Source: Bacteroidota bacterium (lineage in GTDB: Bacteria > Bacteroidota > Bacteroidia > Palsa-948). From it: a DNA stretch of 64,000 bases. Position 1 is the stretch's first letter; every line of letters starts with the position of its first letter. Shown one piece after another: positions 1 through 8,783 of the stretch. A program made the translations under genes and the position numbers. The stretch lies in contig JACQAL010000036.1 of NCBI GenBank assembly GCA_016195025.1, positions 145,411 to 209,410 on the forward strand. The letters run 5' to 3'. The notes under the pieces were generated by a model. That model saw nothing but the letters and a program-made list of their open reading frames with translations, had not been told where the DNA came from and did not search any database.

Positions 1-181
1 GCGCTTTCACTTCCTGCTTGATGAAAATCACAAAACTGCTCACCAGCGAATCGGAATAAAGCTTGCGCAGGTAAATGTTTTCATAATCGCCATAAGCTTT
101 TACTGTATCGAGCGATTGATTGTTTTGAGAAGTGCAGTAGAGAGATGAGAGCAGAAAAAAGAGTGAGAAAAGTTTTTTCAT
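1..181 (-). CDS. N-terminal part of an exported protein, possibly cupin-like (cut by window edge)
   Basis: The reverse strand opens with an ATG at 181 and stays open to the window edge. It gives 60 residues with a Sec-type signal peptide (Met-Lys-Lys, then a Leu/Phe core ending near Cys-Thr-Ser-Gln). The mature start resembles small exported Bacteroidota cupin proteins often found near dxs, but the metal-binding His motifs would lie beyond the edge, so the cupin call is inference. It is divergent from the gene starting at 285. A weak TAnnTTTG-like box lies about 19 bases upstream of the start. Confidence 0.6.
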   Translation of the reverse strand, partial: MKKLFSLFFLLSSLYCTSQNNQSLDTVKAYGDYENIYLRKLYSDSLVSSFVIFIKQEVKA

Positions 182-284
182 GGAAATTAATTTTGGCTAA
201 GGTAAAAATATTTCCATTTTACTTTCGTTGCATAAAAGTTTTTAATCAAGAATTATAGTTAAATTTGTCGGTTAAATTAAACAG

Positions 285-635
285 ATGAAAAGAATATTTG
301 TTTTAATTTTTTTTCTTGCATCAGTGGCTGTATTTTCGCAGGACAGCACAAATACATTTGACTATAATTACAAGAAAGGAATGAAATATTATAACAACGG
401 AGTAGATAGCATTAAAAAGTATGTTCCCGGATCACAGTTCCCGCAATGTTCCAAAATGCCGGAACAGGCAATGAGCCAATTCAAAAAAGCATTTCCTTAT
501 TTAGAAAAAGCTCGCCTGCTAAATCCGAAGGATGAAACAACTCTTAAAGCATTAATGGGTACGGCTTCTGCTGTAGGAAATAATGAAAAGTACATTCAAT
601 ATAAAAAAGAACTCGAAGCGCTGAATAAAAAATAA
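285..635 (+). CDS. Small exported TPR-like protein upstream of dxs
   Basis: The 116-residue product begins with a signal peptide (residues 1-18, ending Phe-Ser-Gln). The rest is helical with a single tetratricopeptide-like pair around residues 60-110 (AFPYLEKARLLNPKDETTL), so it probably acts in the periplasm as a small binding or scaffold protein. A TAAATTTG promoter box at 260-267 lies 17 bases before the ATG. Its stop is one base from the dxs start, so the two are almost certainly co-transcribed. Whether it has any role in isoprenoid synthesis cannot be told from sequence. Confidence 0.75.
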   Translation: MKRIFVLIFFLASVAVFSQDSTNTFDYNYKKGMKYYNNGVDSIKKYVPGSQFPQCSKMPEQAMSQFKKAFPYLEKARLLNPKDETTLKALMGTASAVGNNEKYIQYKKELEALNKK

Positions 636-636
636 A

Positions 637-2553
637 ATGCCCTACCAAGCCGGACCACTTTTAGAAAAAATAAATTATCCTTCGGACTTACGCAAGCTGA
701 AAGAAGAAGAATTGCCTCAGCTTTGCAATGAACTGCGTCAGTTTATCATTGATGTTGTTTCAGAAAAAGGCGGGCACTTTGGCGCATCGCTCGGAGTGGT
801 GGAACTTACGGTGGCGGTGCATTATGTTTTCAATACTCCCGATGATTTGCTTGTGTGGGATGTCGGTCACCAGGCGTACGGACATAAAATTCTTACCGGC
901 AGAAGAAAAAAATTTCACACGAATCGAATTTACAAAGGCATCAGCGGATTTCCGAAGCGAAGCGAAAGCGAATACGATACGTTTGGCGTTGGGCATTCTT
1001 CTACTTCTGTTTCGGCAGGATTGGGAATGGCGGTTGCGAATCGCCACAAAAAAGAAAATAAAAAAGTTATTGCAGTGATTGGCGATGGAGCGATCACTGC
1101 CGGTCTTGCGTTTGAAGGACTGAACAATGCCGGAACAGAAAATGCTGACCTGCTCGTCATTCTCAACGATAACTGCATGAGCATTGACCCGAATGTGGGC
1201 GCGATGAAAGAATATTTGACCGACATCACCACTTCGCATACTTACAATAAATTCAAGGATGAAATCTGGAACCTGCTGAGCAACTTTGGAAAAAGCGCTC
1301 AGGAGATTGCTTCTAAGATTGAAAATTCTACTAAAGCATTTTTTCTCAAGCAAAGTAATTTATTCGAGGCGCTCAAGTTCCGCTACTTCGGCCCGATAGA
1401 CGGGCATGATGTGCTTCGCCTCGTAAAAATTCTCCGCGACTTAAAAGATATTCCGGGACCAAAAATTCTTCATGCACTTACTGTGAAAGGAAAAGGATAT
1501 AAATTTTCTGAAGATGGCGACCCTACCGTTTGGCACGCACCCGGATTATTTAATAAGGAAACAGGAGAGATTGTAAAATCAAAATCAACGTCTCCTCAGC
1601 CGCCAAAATACCAGGATGTGTTCGGCCACACAATGGTTGAACTCGCGGAAAAAAATCCGAAGATTGTTGGAATCACTCCGGCAATGCCTTCGGGTTCTTC
1701 TTTAAATATTATGATGAAGGCAATGCCCAACCGAGCATTTGATGTTGGAATTGCCGAGCAGCATGCAGTAACTTTTTCTGCGGGACTTGCCACGCAGGGA
1801 TTGATTCCGTTCTGCAATATTTATTCTTCGTTCATGCAGCGCGCCTACGACCAGGTGATTCACGATGTCGCAATTCAAAAACTGAAAGTTATTTTTTGTT
1901 TGGATAGAGGTGGAGTTGCTGGAGCTGACGGTCCTACACATCACGGAGCATATGACTTTGCTTATTTCCGCTGTATTCCGAATATGATTGTAAGTGCACC
2001 GATGAATGAAGAAGAATTGAGAAACTTAATGTACACCGCTCAACTCGATGAAGTAAAACTTCCTTTTTCTATCCGCTATCCCAGAGGAAACGGTGTAATG
2101 GCGGATTGGAAAAAACCATTTTCAAAAATTGAAATCGGAAAAGGAAGAAAAATAAAAGACGGAGATGACATTGCAATTCTCACTATTGGCCATCCCGGAA
2201 ATTTTGCGGTGAATGCTTGCTTCGAATTACAGAATCAGGGAATTGATTGTGCGCATTATGATTTGCGTTTTGTAAAACCGCTCGATGAAAATTTGCTTCA
2301 TGAAGTTTTTTCAAAGTACGAAAAAATAATTACGGTGGAAGACGGCTGCATTGTTGGCGGAATGGGAAGCGCTATTTTAGAATTCATGGCGGAAAATAAT
2401 TATCACGCGCAGGTAAAACGGCTCGGCATTCCTGATAAAGTGATTGAGCACGGTGAGCAAAAAGAATTGTATGCTGAGTGTGGATACGATGCCAATGCGA
2501 TTATTAAAACTGCTGTTGAATTAGTTGGGGTGAAAAAAGAGATGGTTGGATAA
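637..2553 (+). CDS. dxs: 1-deoxy-D-xylulose-5-phosphate synthase
   Basis: Cytosolic, thiamine-diphosphate-dependent enzyme that condenses pyruvate and glyceraldehyde 3-phosphate, the first step of the non-mevalonate isoprenoid pathway. The length (638 residues) is normal for Dxs. The N-terminal domain carries the diphosphate/Mg site, GDGA at 149-152 with LNDN at 177-180. The pyrimidine domain carries the IAEQHAV segment with the activating Glu near residue 375, and a transketolase C-terminal domain follows. The start lies one base after the stop of the preceding small exported protein, so they share a transcript. ispF, a later step of the same pathway, is at 14165-14644. Confidence 0.97.
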   Translation: MPYQAGPLLEKINYPSDLRKLKEEELPQLCNELRQFIIDVVSEKGGHFGASLGVVELTVAVHYVFNTPDDLLVWDVGHQAYGHKILTGRRKKFHTNRIYKGISGFPKRSESEYDTFGVGHSSTSVSAGLGMAVANRHKKENKKVIAVIGDGAITAGLAFEGLNNAGTENADLLVILNDNCMSIDPNVGAMKEYLTDITTSHTYNKFKDEIWNLLSNFGKSAQEIASKIENSTKAFFLKQSNLFEALKFRYFGPIDGHDVLRLVKILRDLKDIPGPKILHALTVKGKGYKFSEDGDPTVWHAPGLFNKETGEIVKSKSTSPQPPKYQDVFGHTMVELAEKNPKIVGITPAMPSGSSLNIMMKAMPNRAFDVGIAEQHAVTFSAGLATQGLIPFCNIYSSFMQRAYDQVIHDVAIQKLKVIFCLDRGGVAGADGPTHHGAYDFAYFRCIPNMIVSAPMNEEELRNLMYTAQLDEVKLPFSIRYPRGNGVMADWKKPFSKIEIGKGRKIKDGDDIAILTIGHPGNFAVNACFELQNQGIDCAHYDLRFVKPLDENLLHEVFSKYEKIITVEDGCIVGGMGSAILEFMAENNYHAQVKRLGIPDKVIEHGEQKELYAECGYDANAIIKTAVELVGVKKEMVG

Positions 2554-2633
2554 AAAATATATTTTATGTATTAATAATTTTATACTTTTGTTCTAAGTAA
2601 TTCAAAACAAATTTATTTAAATCAAAACACATT

Positions 2634-3050
2634 ATGAAAAAACTTTTATTCATTCTTGGTTTTTTCGCTATGAGTTCTTTTGCTTTTGGGAATACTCAAA
2701 AGTATAAAGTGAACGATGCAGCGGTTGACCAACTCTTTGCTCAGTCGCAGGATATTTCTTCTGCTGTAGCCGGAGAAATGATGCTTGTAAACCTGAACCA
2801 GCCCAATACACAGGTTGCAGCAGGCGGACAAACAGTAGGAGGATTTCTTCTCAGAAGTTTCTTCTGCGGTTTCATTGCGCTTCATCGCAAATATATGGGA
2901 AGCGACATCAGTCAACTCTGGTGGAAATACTTCTGCATTCCTGTTGCCGGTGGTGTTGCAAATCTTGGTGATTTCTGCTGGGTACTTTTCTCTGGCAGCA
3001 AAGCATTGAGCAAGTACAAAGGCAACAACAAATGGTTTGTGTGGGCGTAA
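2634..3050 (+). CDS. TM2-like small membrane protein
   Basis: The 138-residue product has a signal peptide (1-19). A C-terminal half with two hydrophobic segments (about 70-90 and 97-118) is linked by a Gly/His turn, LHRKYMG. This resembles the TM2-like Bacteroidota proteins whose ending reads CWVLFSGSKALSKYK. The function of that group is unknown. A TACTTTTG box at 2583-2590 suggests its own promoter with a leader of about 40 bases. A strong intrinsic terminator follows at 3073-3108, so it looks monocistronic. Confidence 0.7.
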   Translation: MKKLLFILGFFAMSSFAFGNTQKYKVNDAAVDQLFAQSQDISSAVAGEMMLVNLNQPNTQVAAGGQTVGGFLLRSFFCGFIALHRKYMGSDISQLWWKYFCIPVAGGVANLGDFCWVLFSGSKALSKYKGNNKWFVWA

Positions 3051-3072
3051 ATTAAATTTCATGCCAGCCATG

Positions 3073-3108
3073 AAAAACCCTCTGCGATTAAATTTGTAGA
3101 GGGTTTTT
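3073..3108 (+). terminator. Rho-independent terminator after the TM2-like gene
   Basis: Perfect 11-bp arms (AAAAACCCTCT at 3073-3083 and AGAGGGTTTTT at 3098-3108) enclose a 14-base loop, and the right arm ends in a T-run. It starts 22 bases after the stop at 3050 and ends 18 bases before the next ATG at 3127. Confidence 0.85.
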
Positions 3109-3126
3109 ATTTATAAAAGTTATCTG

Positions 3127-4278
3127 ATGAAAAAAATGGTTCTCTTCACAGTTTTAATTCTTTTTTCAGGAGTAATGTTTTGTCAGGCTTTTTCTGTCAG
3201 CGGTGATTCTGTCACCATGTGCATTGCAAAAACGCGTGAAGGAACCCAGCTGAGAGGCAAACTCGCCTATGAGAATACCGAACAAATAATCATAATTGAT
3301 GTGGTGCTTGGAGAAGTTACGCTTCAGAAAAAAAATGTAGATTACTTTGAAAAAATGGAACCAAACTCAATTTATGAAATTGAATATGGAAATAATAACA
3401 GAGTAACAGGCAAAATTGTGAGCATTGATAAAAATCGGTGGAGAGTAAATTCAAAATCCTTAGGAATTGTGGAAATTAAATCTACAGAAGTAAAAGATTT
3501 TTTTCAGGTAAAAGGAGAATCTAAAGTGAAAGATAATTTGGGTTCTGCCACAGAAGGAGAAGAAGAATCTGGAGAGCTAACTAATATTGATCCGGGAAGA
3601 TATTTTTTGGGCACTGCTCCATTTGCCTTGAAAAAAAATAAATGTATTTTTCAAAATACTGAAATACTTGGAAACGGATTGAGTTATGGACTGTTTAAAA
3701 ATTTTACAATTTCAGCTGGAGGATTTTATTTTTGGGTTCCATACCTTAATCTCAAATATGCCACCGAAGTAATGAATAACGTCCACTTTTCTTTAGGACT
3801 AGCCGGATACGGATGGCCAATATTCAGTACAAATAATTCTTCGCCAGTTTCGGGCGGTCCTTATGCACAGATTGCATTAGGGAACGCAGAAAGTAATTTT
3901 TCAGTAGGCGCTTATTATCCTTACTATGGCAAAACAAGTTTTTTTGTTGAGGGCAATGGATTTGCCGATGAGTTTGGATTTTCAGCCGCAGGAATAAAAC
4001 GTATTGATAAAAGAATATCCTTAATGGCAGAAGATTTTTTTATGCCGTATCCTCAGCAGACAAGAGTGTATGGTTATTACCCATACACCGTTACTTATTC
4101 ATATTACTATATAAATATGGGAGCTGCAGGAGTAAAAATTTTGTTATCAGGTGGTTTATTTGGTTCTTCAAACAGCGTTTTGAATATTGGCATGTTTTGG
4201 ATTGTTAATTCAAACTTTAGTCGTAATAATAACTGGTTAGCATTTCCAATTATAAGCTATGCTGCTAATTTTAGATAA
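3127..4278 (+). CDS. Exported protein of unknown function with a probable C-terminal beta-barrel
   Basis: I do not recognise this 383-residue protein as a named family. It has a signal peptide (1-21). Residues about 30-125 form two short beta-rich units (GKLAYENTEQIIIIDVV and GKIVSIDKNRWRV) that read like small SH3-type folds. After an acidic linker (about 135-150), the rest alternates aromatic and glycine residues in the manner of an outer-membrane barrel and ends in Phe-Arg. It follows a terminator and converges on the minus-strand gene ending at 4279, with no bases between the two stops. Confidence 0.55.
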   Translation: MKKMVLFTVLILFSGVMFCQAFSVSGDSVTMCIAKTREGTQLRGKLAYENTEQIIIIDVVLGEVTLQKKNVDYFEKMEPNSIYEIEYGNNNRVTGKIVSIDKNRWRVNSKSLGIVEIKSTEVKDFFQVKGESKVKDNLGSATEGEEESGELTNIDPGRYFLGTAPFALKKNKCIFQNTEILGNGLSYGLFKNFTISAGGFYFWVPYLNLKYATEVMNNVHFSLGLAGYGWPIFSTNNSSPVSGGPYAQIALGNAESNFSVGAYYPYYGKTSFFVEGNGFADEFGFSAAGIKRIDKRISLMAEDFFMPYPQQTRVYGYYPYTVTYSYYYINMGAAGVKILLSGGLFGSSNSVLNIGMFWIVNSNFSRNNNWLAFPIISYAANFR

Positions 4279-5148
4279 TCATTTCAGCGACAAAATAAAT
4301 TTTTTCATTTCATCATTATATCCCCTTAATAATTTATAGTTTTTTTTCGCCACTAAATATTCTAACCTGCGCGAACCTCCAAGATAAAATTTTGAAAACA
4401 TACCCGTGCCAAGAGTTGCCGCAGTAAAATAAAGTTTTGCATAAATAAAATACCCGGTTAAACCAAGCGAGGCAACATTCAGAAAAGCGCTTGCAGCGCC
4501 TTCCCAAAAATAACCTGCATACAACTGACCAAGCCCGGGAAGAAATGCAGACATCTTCTGCGCCTTCAACAATTTTTTCAGGTGCGGATAATTTTGCGGA
4601 GCATATAGCTGCTCCAATGATTTTTTCAGCGCGTCTTTTTCCTGTTGGCTCAGTTCCGATAATTCAACCGCCCGGAAAATTTTTTCTTTTGCTTCGTTCC
4701 ATCGCTGAAGTTCATTCAGCACAAGCGCATAAAGCGGAAGAGTATTTTTTATAAGCGAACTGTCTTTTACAAAAGCATGCATCTGCACAAGATGATTTTC
4801 TGCATTGCTGAAATCTCCGGCAAGATAAGCGCAAAGCGCACTTTGCTCACGCGCTTCCGCAAGCAATGTGTCGCTGAGGTTGGTATAAATAATCCGCTCG
4901 GTGGATTTTTCCGCTTCCGAAAAATTTTCCATCTGCTTGTAACATTCCGCTTTTTTCAGCAGTGCAATCGTTCGCCCGGAATTATTCACAGATAAAAAGG
5001 CAGTTCGTTCATATTCCACTGCTGCGGGATAATACTTTCCGGAAAGAAATAAACTGTCAGCCTCACCACAACCCTCTCCAAAGGAGAGGGAGTGTGAAAA
5101 AATCAAAAAGTAATATGACAAAAAGGTTTTATAAAATAATTCTTTCAT
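4279..5148 (-). CDS. Exported or membrane protein, TPR-like with a C-terminal DUF5683/TM2-like segment
   Basis: The reading frame is open back to 5253, but the ATG at 5148 is preferred. It starts after the stop of the upstream gene (5183) and opens directly into a signal peptide. The 289-residue product has TPR-like helices (about 25-180). Then a conserved turn, SAFLPGLGQLYAGY, and two or three hydrophobic helices follow, as in the DUF5683 family. The neighbour at 5183-6064 carries the same turn, so the two are tandem paralogues. The signal-peptide C-region is encoded by a palindrome (5072-5090), giving an odd SLSFGEGCGE stretch. Function unknown. Confidence 0.65.
   Translation of the reverse strand: MKELFYKTFLSYYFLIFSHSLSFGEGCGEADSLFLSGKYYPAAVEYERTAFLSVNNSGRTIALLKKAECYKQMENFSEAEKSTERIIYTNLSDTLLAEAREQSALCAYLAGDFSNAENHLVQMHAFVKDSSLIKNTLPLYALVLNELQRWNEAKEKIFRAVELSELSQQEKDALKKSLEQLYAPQNYPHLKKLLKAQKMSAFLPGLGQLYAGYFWEGAASAFLNVASLGLTGYFIYAKLYFTAATLGTGMFSKFYLGGSRRLEYLVAKKNYKLLRGYNDEMKKFILSLK
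5072..5090. repeat. Palindromic module CCCTCTCC-AAA-GGAGAGGG inside a signal-peptide coding region
   Basis: Two perfect 8-bp arms flank AAA. The element is in frame inside the gene at 4279-5148 and adds Gly/Glu residues just after the hydrophobic core of the signal peptide. It looks like an inserted intergenic-type palindrome rather than selected protein sequence. Confidence 0.8.
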
Positions 5149-5182
5149 TTCGTATTTTTCGTATGCTTTTGTTTTTCGATGA

Positions 5183-6064
5183 TTAATTAAAAATTCTCCG
5201 TATCGGAATGTGCATGTCAAATAAAATCTGGTCATTGATTTCACGAACGGCATGTTCTCTTGCCAGTTTTACACTCAGCGTGCTTCCCCAAATATTTCCT
5301 ATATAAAAAATGGTAAACAAACTTCCAAGCGTAATAAACTCCGCATTCTTATATCCTTTTTTTTCTGAGCGCTCAAACGGGCGATAATAACTTTCAGCAG
5401 TGGAAATGCCGAGAATGCCAACCATCATCAGCGAAGCAAGTGCTTGCCCTTTATAGCCCGCATAAAATTTTCCGCTTCCCGGAATTATTGCCGACATCAT
5501 TCCCGCAAGCGCTGGAGATTTCTTTTTCATTTTCTTCAATTGTGAATAGTAGGCGGAAAAATTTTTTTCTTCCTGTGAAATGGGAAAATAATTTCCGGAA
5601 AAGTTTTTTGCGCGCGCTTCATAACTCTGATAATCTTTTTCCAGCAAAGAAATTCCGGCAAACTCTAAATTTTTCAGTTTAGCAAGAGAAGAATCTGTTC
5701 CCGTTGAAATATTCTGAAGAGACGTTTTTGCTTCAACGGATTTTTTCTGATATGCCTGGTTGAACATAGTATAGAAAGCAGATTTTTTATAAAACGGTTC
5801 TGTTTTTACCTTGGAAAAATAAATTTCGGATGAGTCAAGAATTTTAAAATTGTAATAGCACCAGCCGAGATAATAATTGATGCTGTCGGCAACTTCTGTT
5901 TTTTGTTCTGAGGTATTTTGTTTTTTCAGAATGAAAATTGCATCGCGGTATTGATTATTATCAATAAGATATTGTGTGAATTTTAATTCTTCAGAAATGG
6001 AATATTGAGACGAACAATTAAAAATAAAAAATAAAAAATAAAAAAAGAATATAACTAATTTCAT
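5183..6064 (-). CDS. DUF5683-like exported or membrane protein, paralogue of the 4279-5148 product
   Basis: The 293-residue product has a signal peptide (1-19) unusually rich in Phe. It is encoded by a 7-bp-periodic A-rich tract at 6019-6046. TPR-like helices follow to about residue 170. The shared motif SAIIPGSGKFYAGYKGQALAS comes near residue 190, with hydrophobic helices after it. The start overlaps the stop of the yidD-like gene by ATGA (6061-6064), so translation is probably coupled. The association with YidD suggests an envelope role, but no function can be assigned. Confidence 0.65.
   Translation of the reverse strand: MKLVIFFFYFLFFIFNCSSQYSISEELKFTQYLIDNNQYRDAIFILKKQNTSEQKTEVADSINYYLGWCYYNFKILDSSEIYFSKVKTEPFYKKSAFYTMFNQAYQKKSVEAKTSLQNISTGTDSSLAKLKNLEFAGISLLEKDYQSYEARAKNFSGNYFPISQEEKNFSAYYSQLKKMKKKSPALAGMMSAIIPGSGKFYAGYKGQALASLMMVGILGISTAESYYRPFERSEKKGYKNAEFITLGSLFTIFYIGNIWGSTLSVKLAREHAVREINDQILFDMHIPIRRIFN
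6019..6046. repeat. 7-bp-period A-rich tandem tract in a signal peptide
   Basis: T residues recur every 7 bases (6025, 6032, 6039) in an A run. The tract is translated on the minus strand as the Phe-rich core of a signal peptide. Low-complexity slippage is an alternative explanation. Confidence 0.5.
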
Positions 6065-6513
6065 TTCAATCTGTATTTCTCAGGAGCGTCATCAATTTTT
6101 CCATCCTTGAAATCGAGAAAAGTTATATCGTGTGCGGCTAAATTATTGCAGCGCATGAGCCGGTCGGAAGAAAGCGCAATACCTTTGATTAATCCATAGC
6201 GGAGAAGAGCATTTTTGCTGAACGAAGAGCAACTCGGATTATACGGGCAGTTGGTGGAAATCTGCGGAGATAAAAATTTCTGGTAAACAAAAAGCAAACT
6301 TCCGAATGCAAGCGAAACAGGATTGTAGCGGATACCCGGATTTTTTTTCCGTGACAGAAGAAAAGTTACTTTTCTTTTTGATTCAAACTGTGATTGAGAA
6401 AAATTCTGCTTCAACAAAAGTTCTTTGTCATTTTTTTTCTGCGCTATGGAAATAGAACAAATCAGAAGAAGAAAAATAGAAACCAGGAATTTTTTATTTA
6501 ATTGTCTTCGCAT
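6061..6513 (-). CDS. yidD: YidD-domain protein with an N-terminal signal peptide
   Basis: YidD assists YidC-dependent membrane protein insertion, although its mechanism is unclear. The YidD domain fills about residues 66-130 of 150. It shows the family signature FLSPQISTNCPYNPSCSSFSK with Cys89 and Cys95, then RLMRCN with Cys122. Unlike the short cytosolic enterobacterial protein, this one has a Sec signal peptide (1-24) and a basic linker ahead of the domain, so it is probably exported. It overlaps the downstream DUF5683-like gene by 4 bases and the upstream gene by 20 bases. Confidence 0.85.
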   Translation of the reverse strand: MRRQLNKKFLVSIFLLLICSISIAQKKNDKELLLKQNFSQSQFESKRKVTFLLSRKKNPGIRYNPVSLAFGSLLFVYQKFLSPQISTNCPYNPSCSSFSKNALLRYGLIKGIALSSDRLMRCNNLAAHDITFLDFKDGKIDDAPEKYRLK

Positions 6514-7222
6514 TGTCCGGAATTTTATAGTTGAGCCATTTCATATCCACCTGTTCGTTTATTTTTATATCGGAATAATTTCTTTTTGTAATAGTAGAAT
6601 CTCCGTTCGGCAAATATTGAAACTCTGTAATGGTTTGCGGAATATTCAGCTCTCCGGTTTTCTGATAATTGTAATAAAAAATTTTAGAAAGAAGTTTTTC
6701 TTTTTTTCCATAGAACGCCATGTAAATAGGCAAATAATTTTCGTGCACCAATTCTGCGCGCGTCATTTTAGTTGACACATCGAGCGGAGGAAGCCACGAA
6801 GTAATCACCATATTGTCTTCCACTTTTGTATTCTGCAGTTGAAATCCCATTTTCCGCAAACCCATGTCGTTTGTATTATCGTTCAGAAAATCGTGAATGA
6901 AGCTGTTCTCGCTGCTGAAATCGGCTGCTTGCGCCTGCGAAATAGTATTTTCTTTTACATTATACATTTTAAATTCGCCTTTGTCATTTGTAATCACAAG
7001 CATTTCCACAGGAGAAAAAATATGCGTTACGAGCACACTGCCGGAAACTTTGTAATACACTTCCGCTTTTGTGGTGATGGAGTTTCCTCCTTGCAACGAT
7101 TTTGAAACAAGGTTCATGCTCAGCATTTGCACTGGGGAAAAAGATGTGAATGAAAAAAATATTGCAGGAAAAAGAAAAAGAAACACTATTCTTTTAAGCA
7201 TAGGCAAAAATAGTTTTTTCAT
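6494..7222 (-). CDS. Exported protein, possibly LolA-like fold
   Basis: The product has 242 residues and a signal peptide, and consists mostly of alternating beta strands. Phrases such as EVYYKVSGSVLVTHIFSP and ITEFQYLPNGDSTITKRNYSDIKI recall LolA/LolB-type half-barrels or outer-membrane lipoprotein-sorting proteins. That is a fold-level impression, not a family match. An alternative ATG at 7201 gives a better-proportioned signal peptide and lies 3 bases after a TATTTTTG box (7205-7212), so the true start may be there. It heads the four-gene leftward operon with yidD and the two DUF5683-like genes. Confidence 0.55.
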   Translation of the reverse strand: MKKLFLPMLKRIVFLFLFPAIFFSFTSFSPVQMLSMNLVSKSLQGGNSITTKAEVYYKVSGSVLVTHIFSPVEMLVITNDKGEFKMYNVKENTISQAQAADFSSENSFIHDFLNDNTNDMGLRKMGFQLQNTKVEDNMVITSWLPPLDVSTKMTRAELVHENYLPIYMAFYGKKEKLLSKIFYYNYQKTGELNIPQTITEFQYLPNGDSTITKRNYSDIKINEQVDMKWLNYKIPDNAKTIK

Positions 7223-7257
7223 CTATATGCCGGCTAAAATCATCCGCCATAAAAGAT

Positions 7258-7265
7258 TATTTTTG
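7258..7265 (+). promoter_or_regulatory. TAnnTTTG box 5 bases before the start at 7271
   Basis: TATTTTTG matches the Bacteroidota -7 element. Only TCTGC separates it from the ATG, which implies a leaderless or nearly leaderless transcript for the gene at 7271 and the tag gene behind it. No clear -33 TTTG is present. Confidence 0.5.
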
Positions 7266-7270
7266 TCTGC

Positions 7271-8206
7271 ATGAAAAGAGTGTGGTTTTCAATTTTGTTT
7301 TCTTTTTTTATTTTGAATTTATTTTCTGCCGATGAAGAATTTACTACTCTTTTTAATAAAGGGTTTAAAAGCATTTACAATTTTAATTTCGAAAAAGCAG
7401 ATTCGGTTTTATCAGTATTGAATGCAAATTATTTTTCCGAACCGCAAACGCAAATTCTCGGGGCCAATTTTTTCTGGTGGAAAATACGTTCGGGCGAAGA
7501 TAATTCAGCGAACCGGAAAAAATATTTGGAATGCCTCGGCAATCTGGAAAAATTATTGGATAAAAAAAAGCGGGAAAAAAAACTTTCTCAGCCCGATATT
7601 TTTCATTACATCAATTTATATTCTTATCGTGCGCGCATAGAAATTTTTGACAATCATTATATCCGTGCGCTGACTTACACGGCAAAATGCAATTCTTACA
7701 TTATTCTGTCTTCCGATTTTGAAAATTCATATGAGCCGTTCAATCTCACTTCGGGTTTATACAATTGCTTCATGGCAATTGCAAAAGAAAATCATCCGCT
7801 GGCTGCTCCGTATTTTCTTTTTGCTCCGGCTTGCGATAAGGAAAAGGGTTTAAAGCAACTTGCAAAATGCAGCGCTTCTTCCGATATTTTGCTGCAAACC
7901 GAAGCAAATTATTTTCTGATGATTCTTTATGGAGAGCAGGAAGTGGATTACAATCTTTCCGCTTTCTATGCCGACAAACTTTTACAAAAATATTCTGACA
8001 ATCTTTTATACCAATATTACTTGTTTAAAGTAAAATTATTTTCAGGAAATCTTGAATCGGCTATGAAAAATTTAATTTTACTTTTCCAAAAAAGCAAAAA
8101 TGTTTCCGGCTTAACTGATGCGCAGCGAAAATATTTTACAGACATGGCAGGAAAAGACATGCAGGAATATTACAAGAAACATCCAATAGAAAAATCTGAA
8201 AATTAA
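7271..8206 (+). CDS. Exported helical-repeat protein of unknown function
   Basis: I do not recognise the family. The 311-residue product has a signal peptide (1-20, ending Phe-Ser-Ala) followed by helical repeats of TPR type (for example FNFEKADSVLSVLNANYF and NLSAFYADKLLQKYSDN), so it probably acts as a periplasmic binding or scaffold protein. It is followed 3 bases later by tag and is probably co-transcribed with it. A functional link to DNA repair is not implied. Confidence 0.6.
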   Translation: MKRVWFSILFSFFILNLFSADEEFTTLFNKGFKSIYNFNFEKADSVLSVLNANYFSEPQTQILGANFFWWKIRSGEDNSANRKKYLECLGNLEKLLDKKKREKKLSQPDIFHYINLYSYRARIEIFDNHYIRALTYTAKCNSYIILSSDFENSYEPFNLTSGLYNCFMAIAKENHPLAAPYFLFAPACDKEKGLKQLAKCSASSDILLQTEANYFLMILYGEQEVDYNLSAFYADKLLQKYSDNLLYQYYLFKVKLFSGNLESAMKNLILLFQKSKNVSGLTDAQRKYFTDMAGKDMQEYYKKHPIEKSEN

Positions 8207-8209
8207 ATT

Positions 8210-8764
8210 ATGAATCGCTGCCCTTGGCCATCGAATGATGCACTCATGATTAAATACCATGATGAAGAATGGGGGAAACCTTTGCACGATGACAATAAAC
8301 TTTTTGAGTTTTTAATTTTAGAATCTTTCCAGGCGGGATTAAGCTGGAGAACGGTTTTGCATAAGCGCGAGAATTTCCGCAAGGCATTTGCCAAATTCGA
8401 TGCAAAGAAAGTTTCTAAGTTCGACAAAAAGAAATTTAATTCTCTGATGCAGGATGCAGGAATCATTCGCAACAGATTAAAAATAGAGGCAGCAATCAAT
8501 AACGCAAAATGTTTTTTATCTATTCAGAAAGAGTTTGGTTCTTTTGACAAATATGTCTGGGGATTTGTAAATCATACATCTATTATCAATAAACCGCAAT
8601 CGTTAAAACATCTTCCTGCAAAAACTTCCATCAGCGACAAAATGAGCGAAGACATGCGCAAGCGCTGTTTTAAATTCCGCGGTTCAACCATTTGTTATGC
8701 GTTCATGCAGGCGGTGGGAATGGTGGATGACCATTTGGTTGGATGTGATTGCAAGAGGAAATAA
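8210..8764 (+). CDS. tag: DNA-3-methyladenine glycosylase I
   Basis: Base-excision repair enzyme that removes 3-methyladenine from alkylated DNA. The 184-residue length and the zinc ligands match the family, with Cys4, His17, His175 and Cys179 at the same numbers as in Escherichia coli Tag. The N-terminal NRCPWPSND and the EEWGKPLHDD and LSWRTVL segments are characteristic. The start is 3 bases after the preceding stop, and mrp begins 19 bases downstream. Confidence 0.95.
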   Translation: MNRCPWPSNDALMIKYHDEEWGKPLHDDNKLFEFLILESFQAGLSWRTVLHKRENFRKAFAKFDAKKVSKFDKKKFNSLMQDAGIIRNRLKIEAAINNAKCFLSIQKEFGSFDKYVWGFVNHTSIINKPQSLKHLPAKTSISDKMSEDMRKRCFKFRGSTICYAFMQAVGMVDDHLVGCDCKRK

Positions 8765-8783
8765 ATTTGTATCTTTAATAATC

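Noticed and set aside
760-1353. Long antisense frame inside dxs
   Set aside because: Dxs is complete and unambiguous, and the antisense product has no recognisable features.
5149-5253. Longer start for the DUF5683-like gene
   Set aside because: It overlaps the upstream gene and hides a normal signal peptide.
8697-8783. Longer mrp start inside tag
   Set aside because: The extension has no MIP18 similarity, and 8784 begins the domain.
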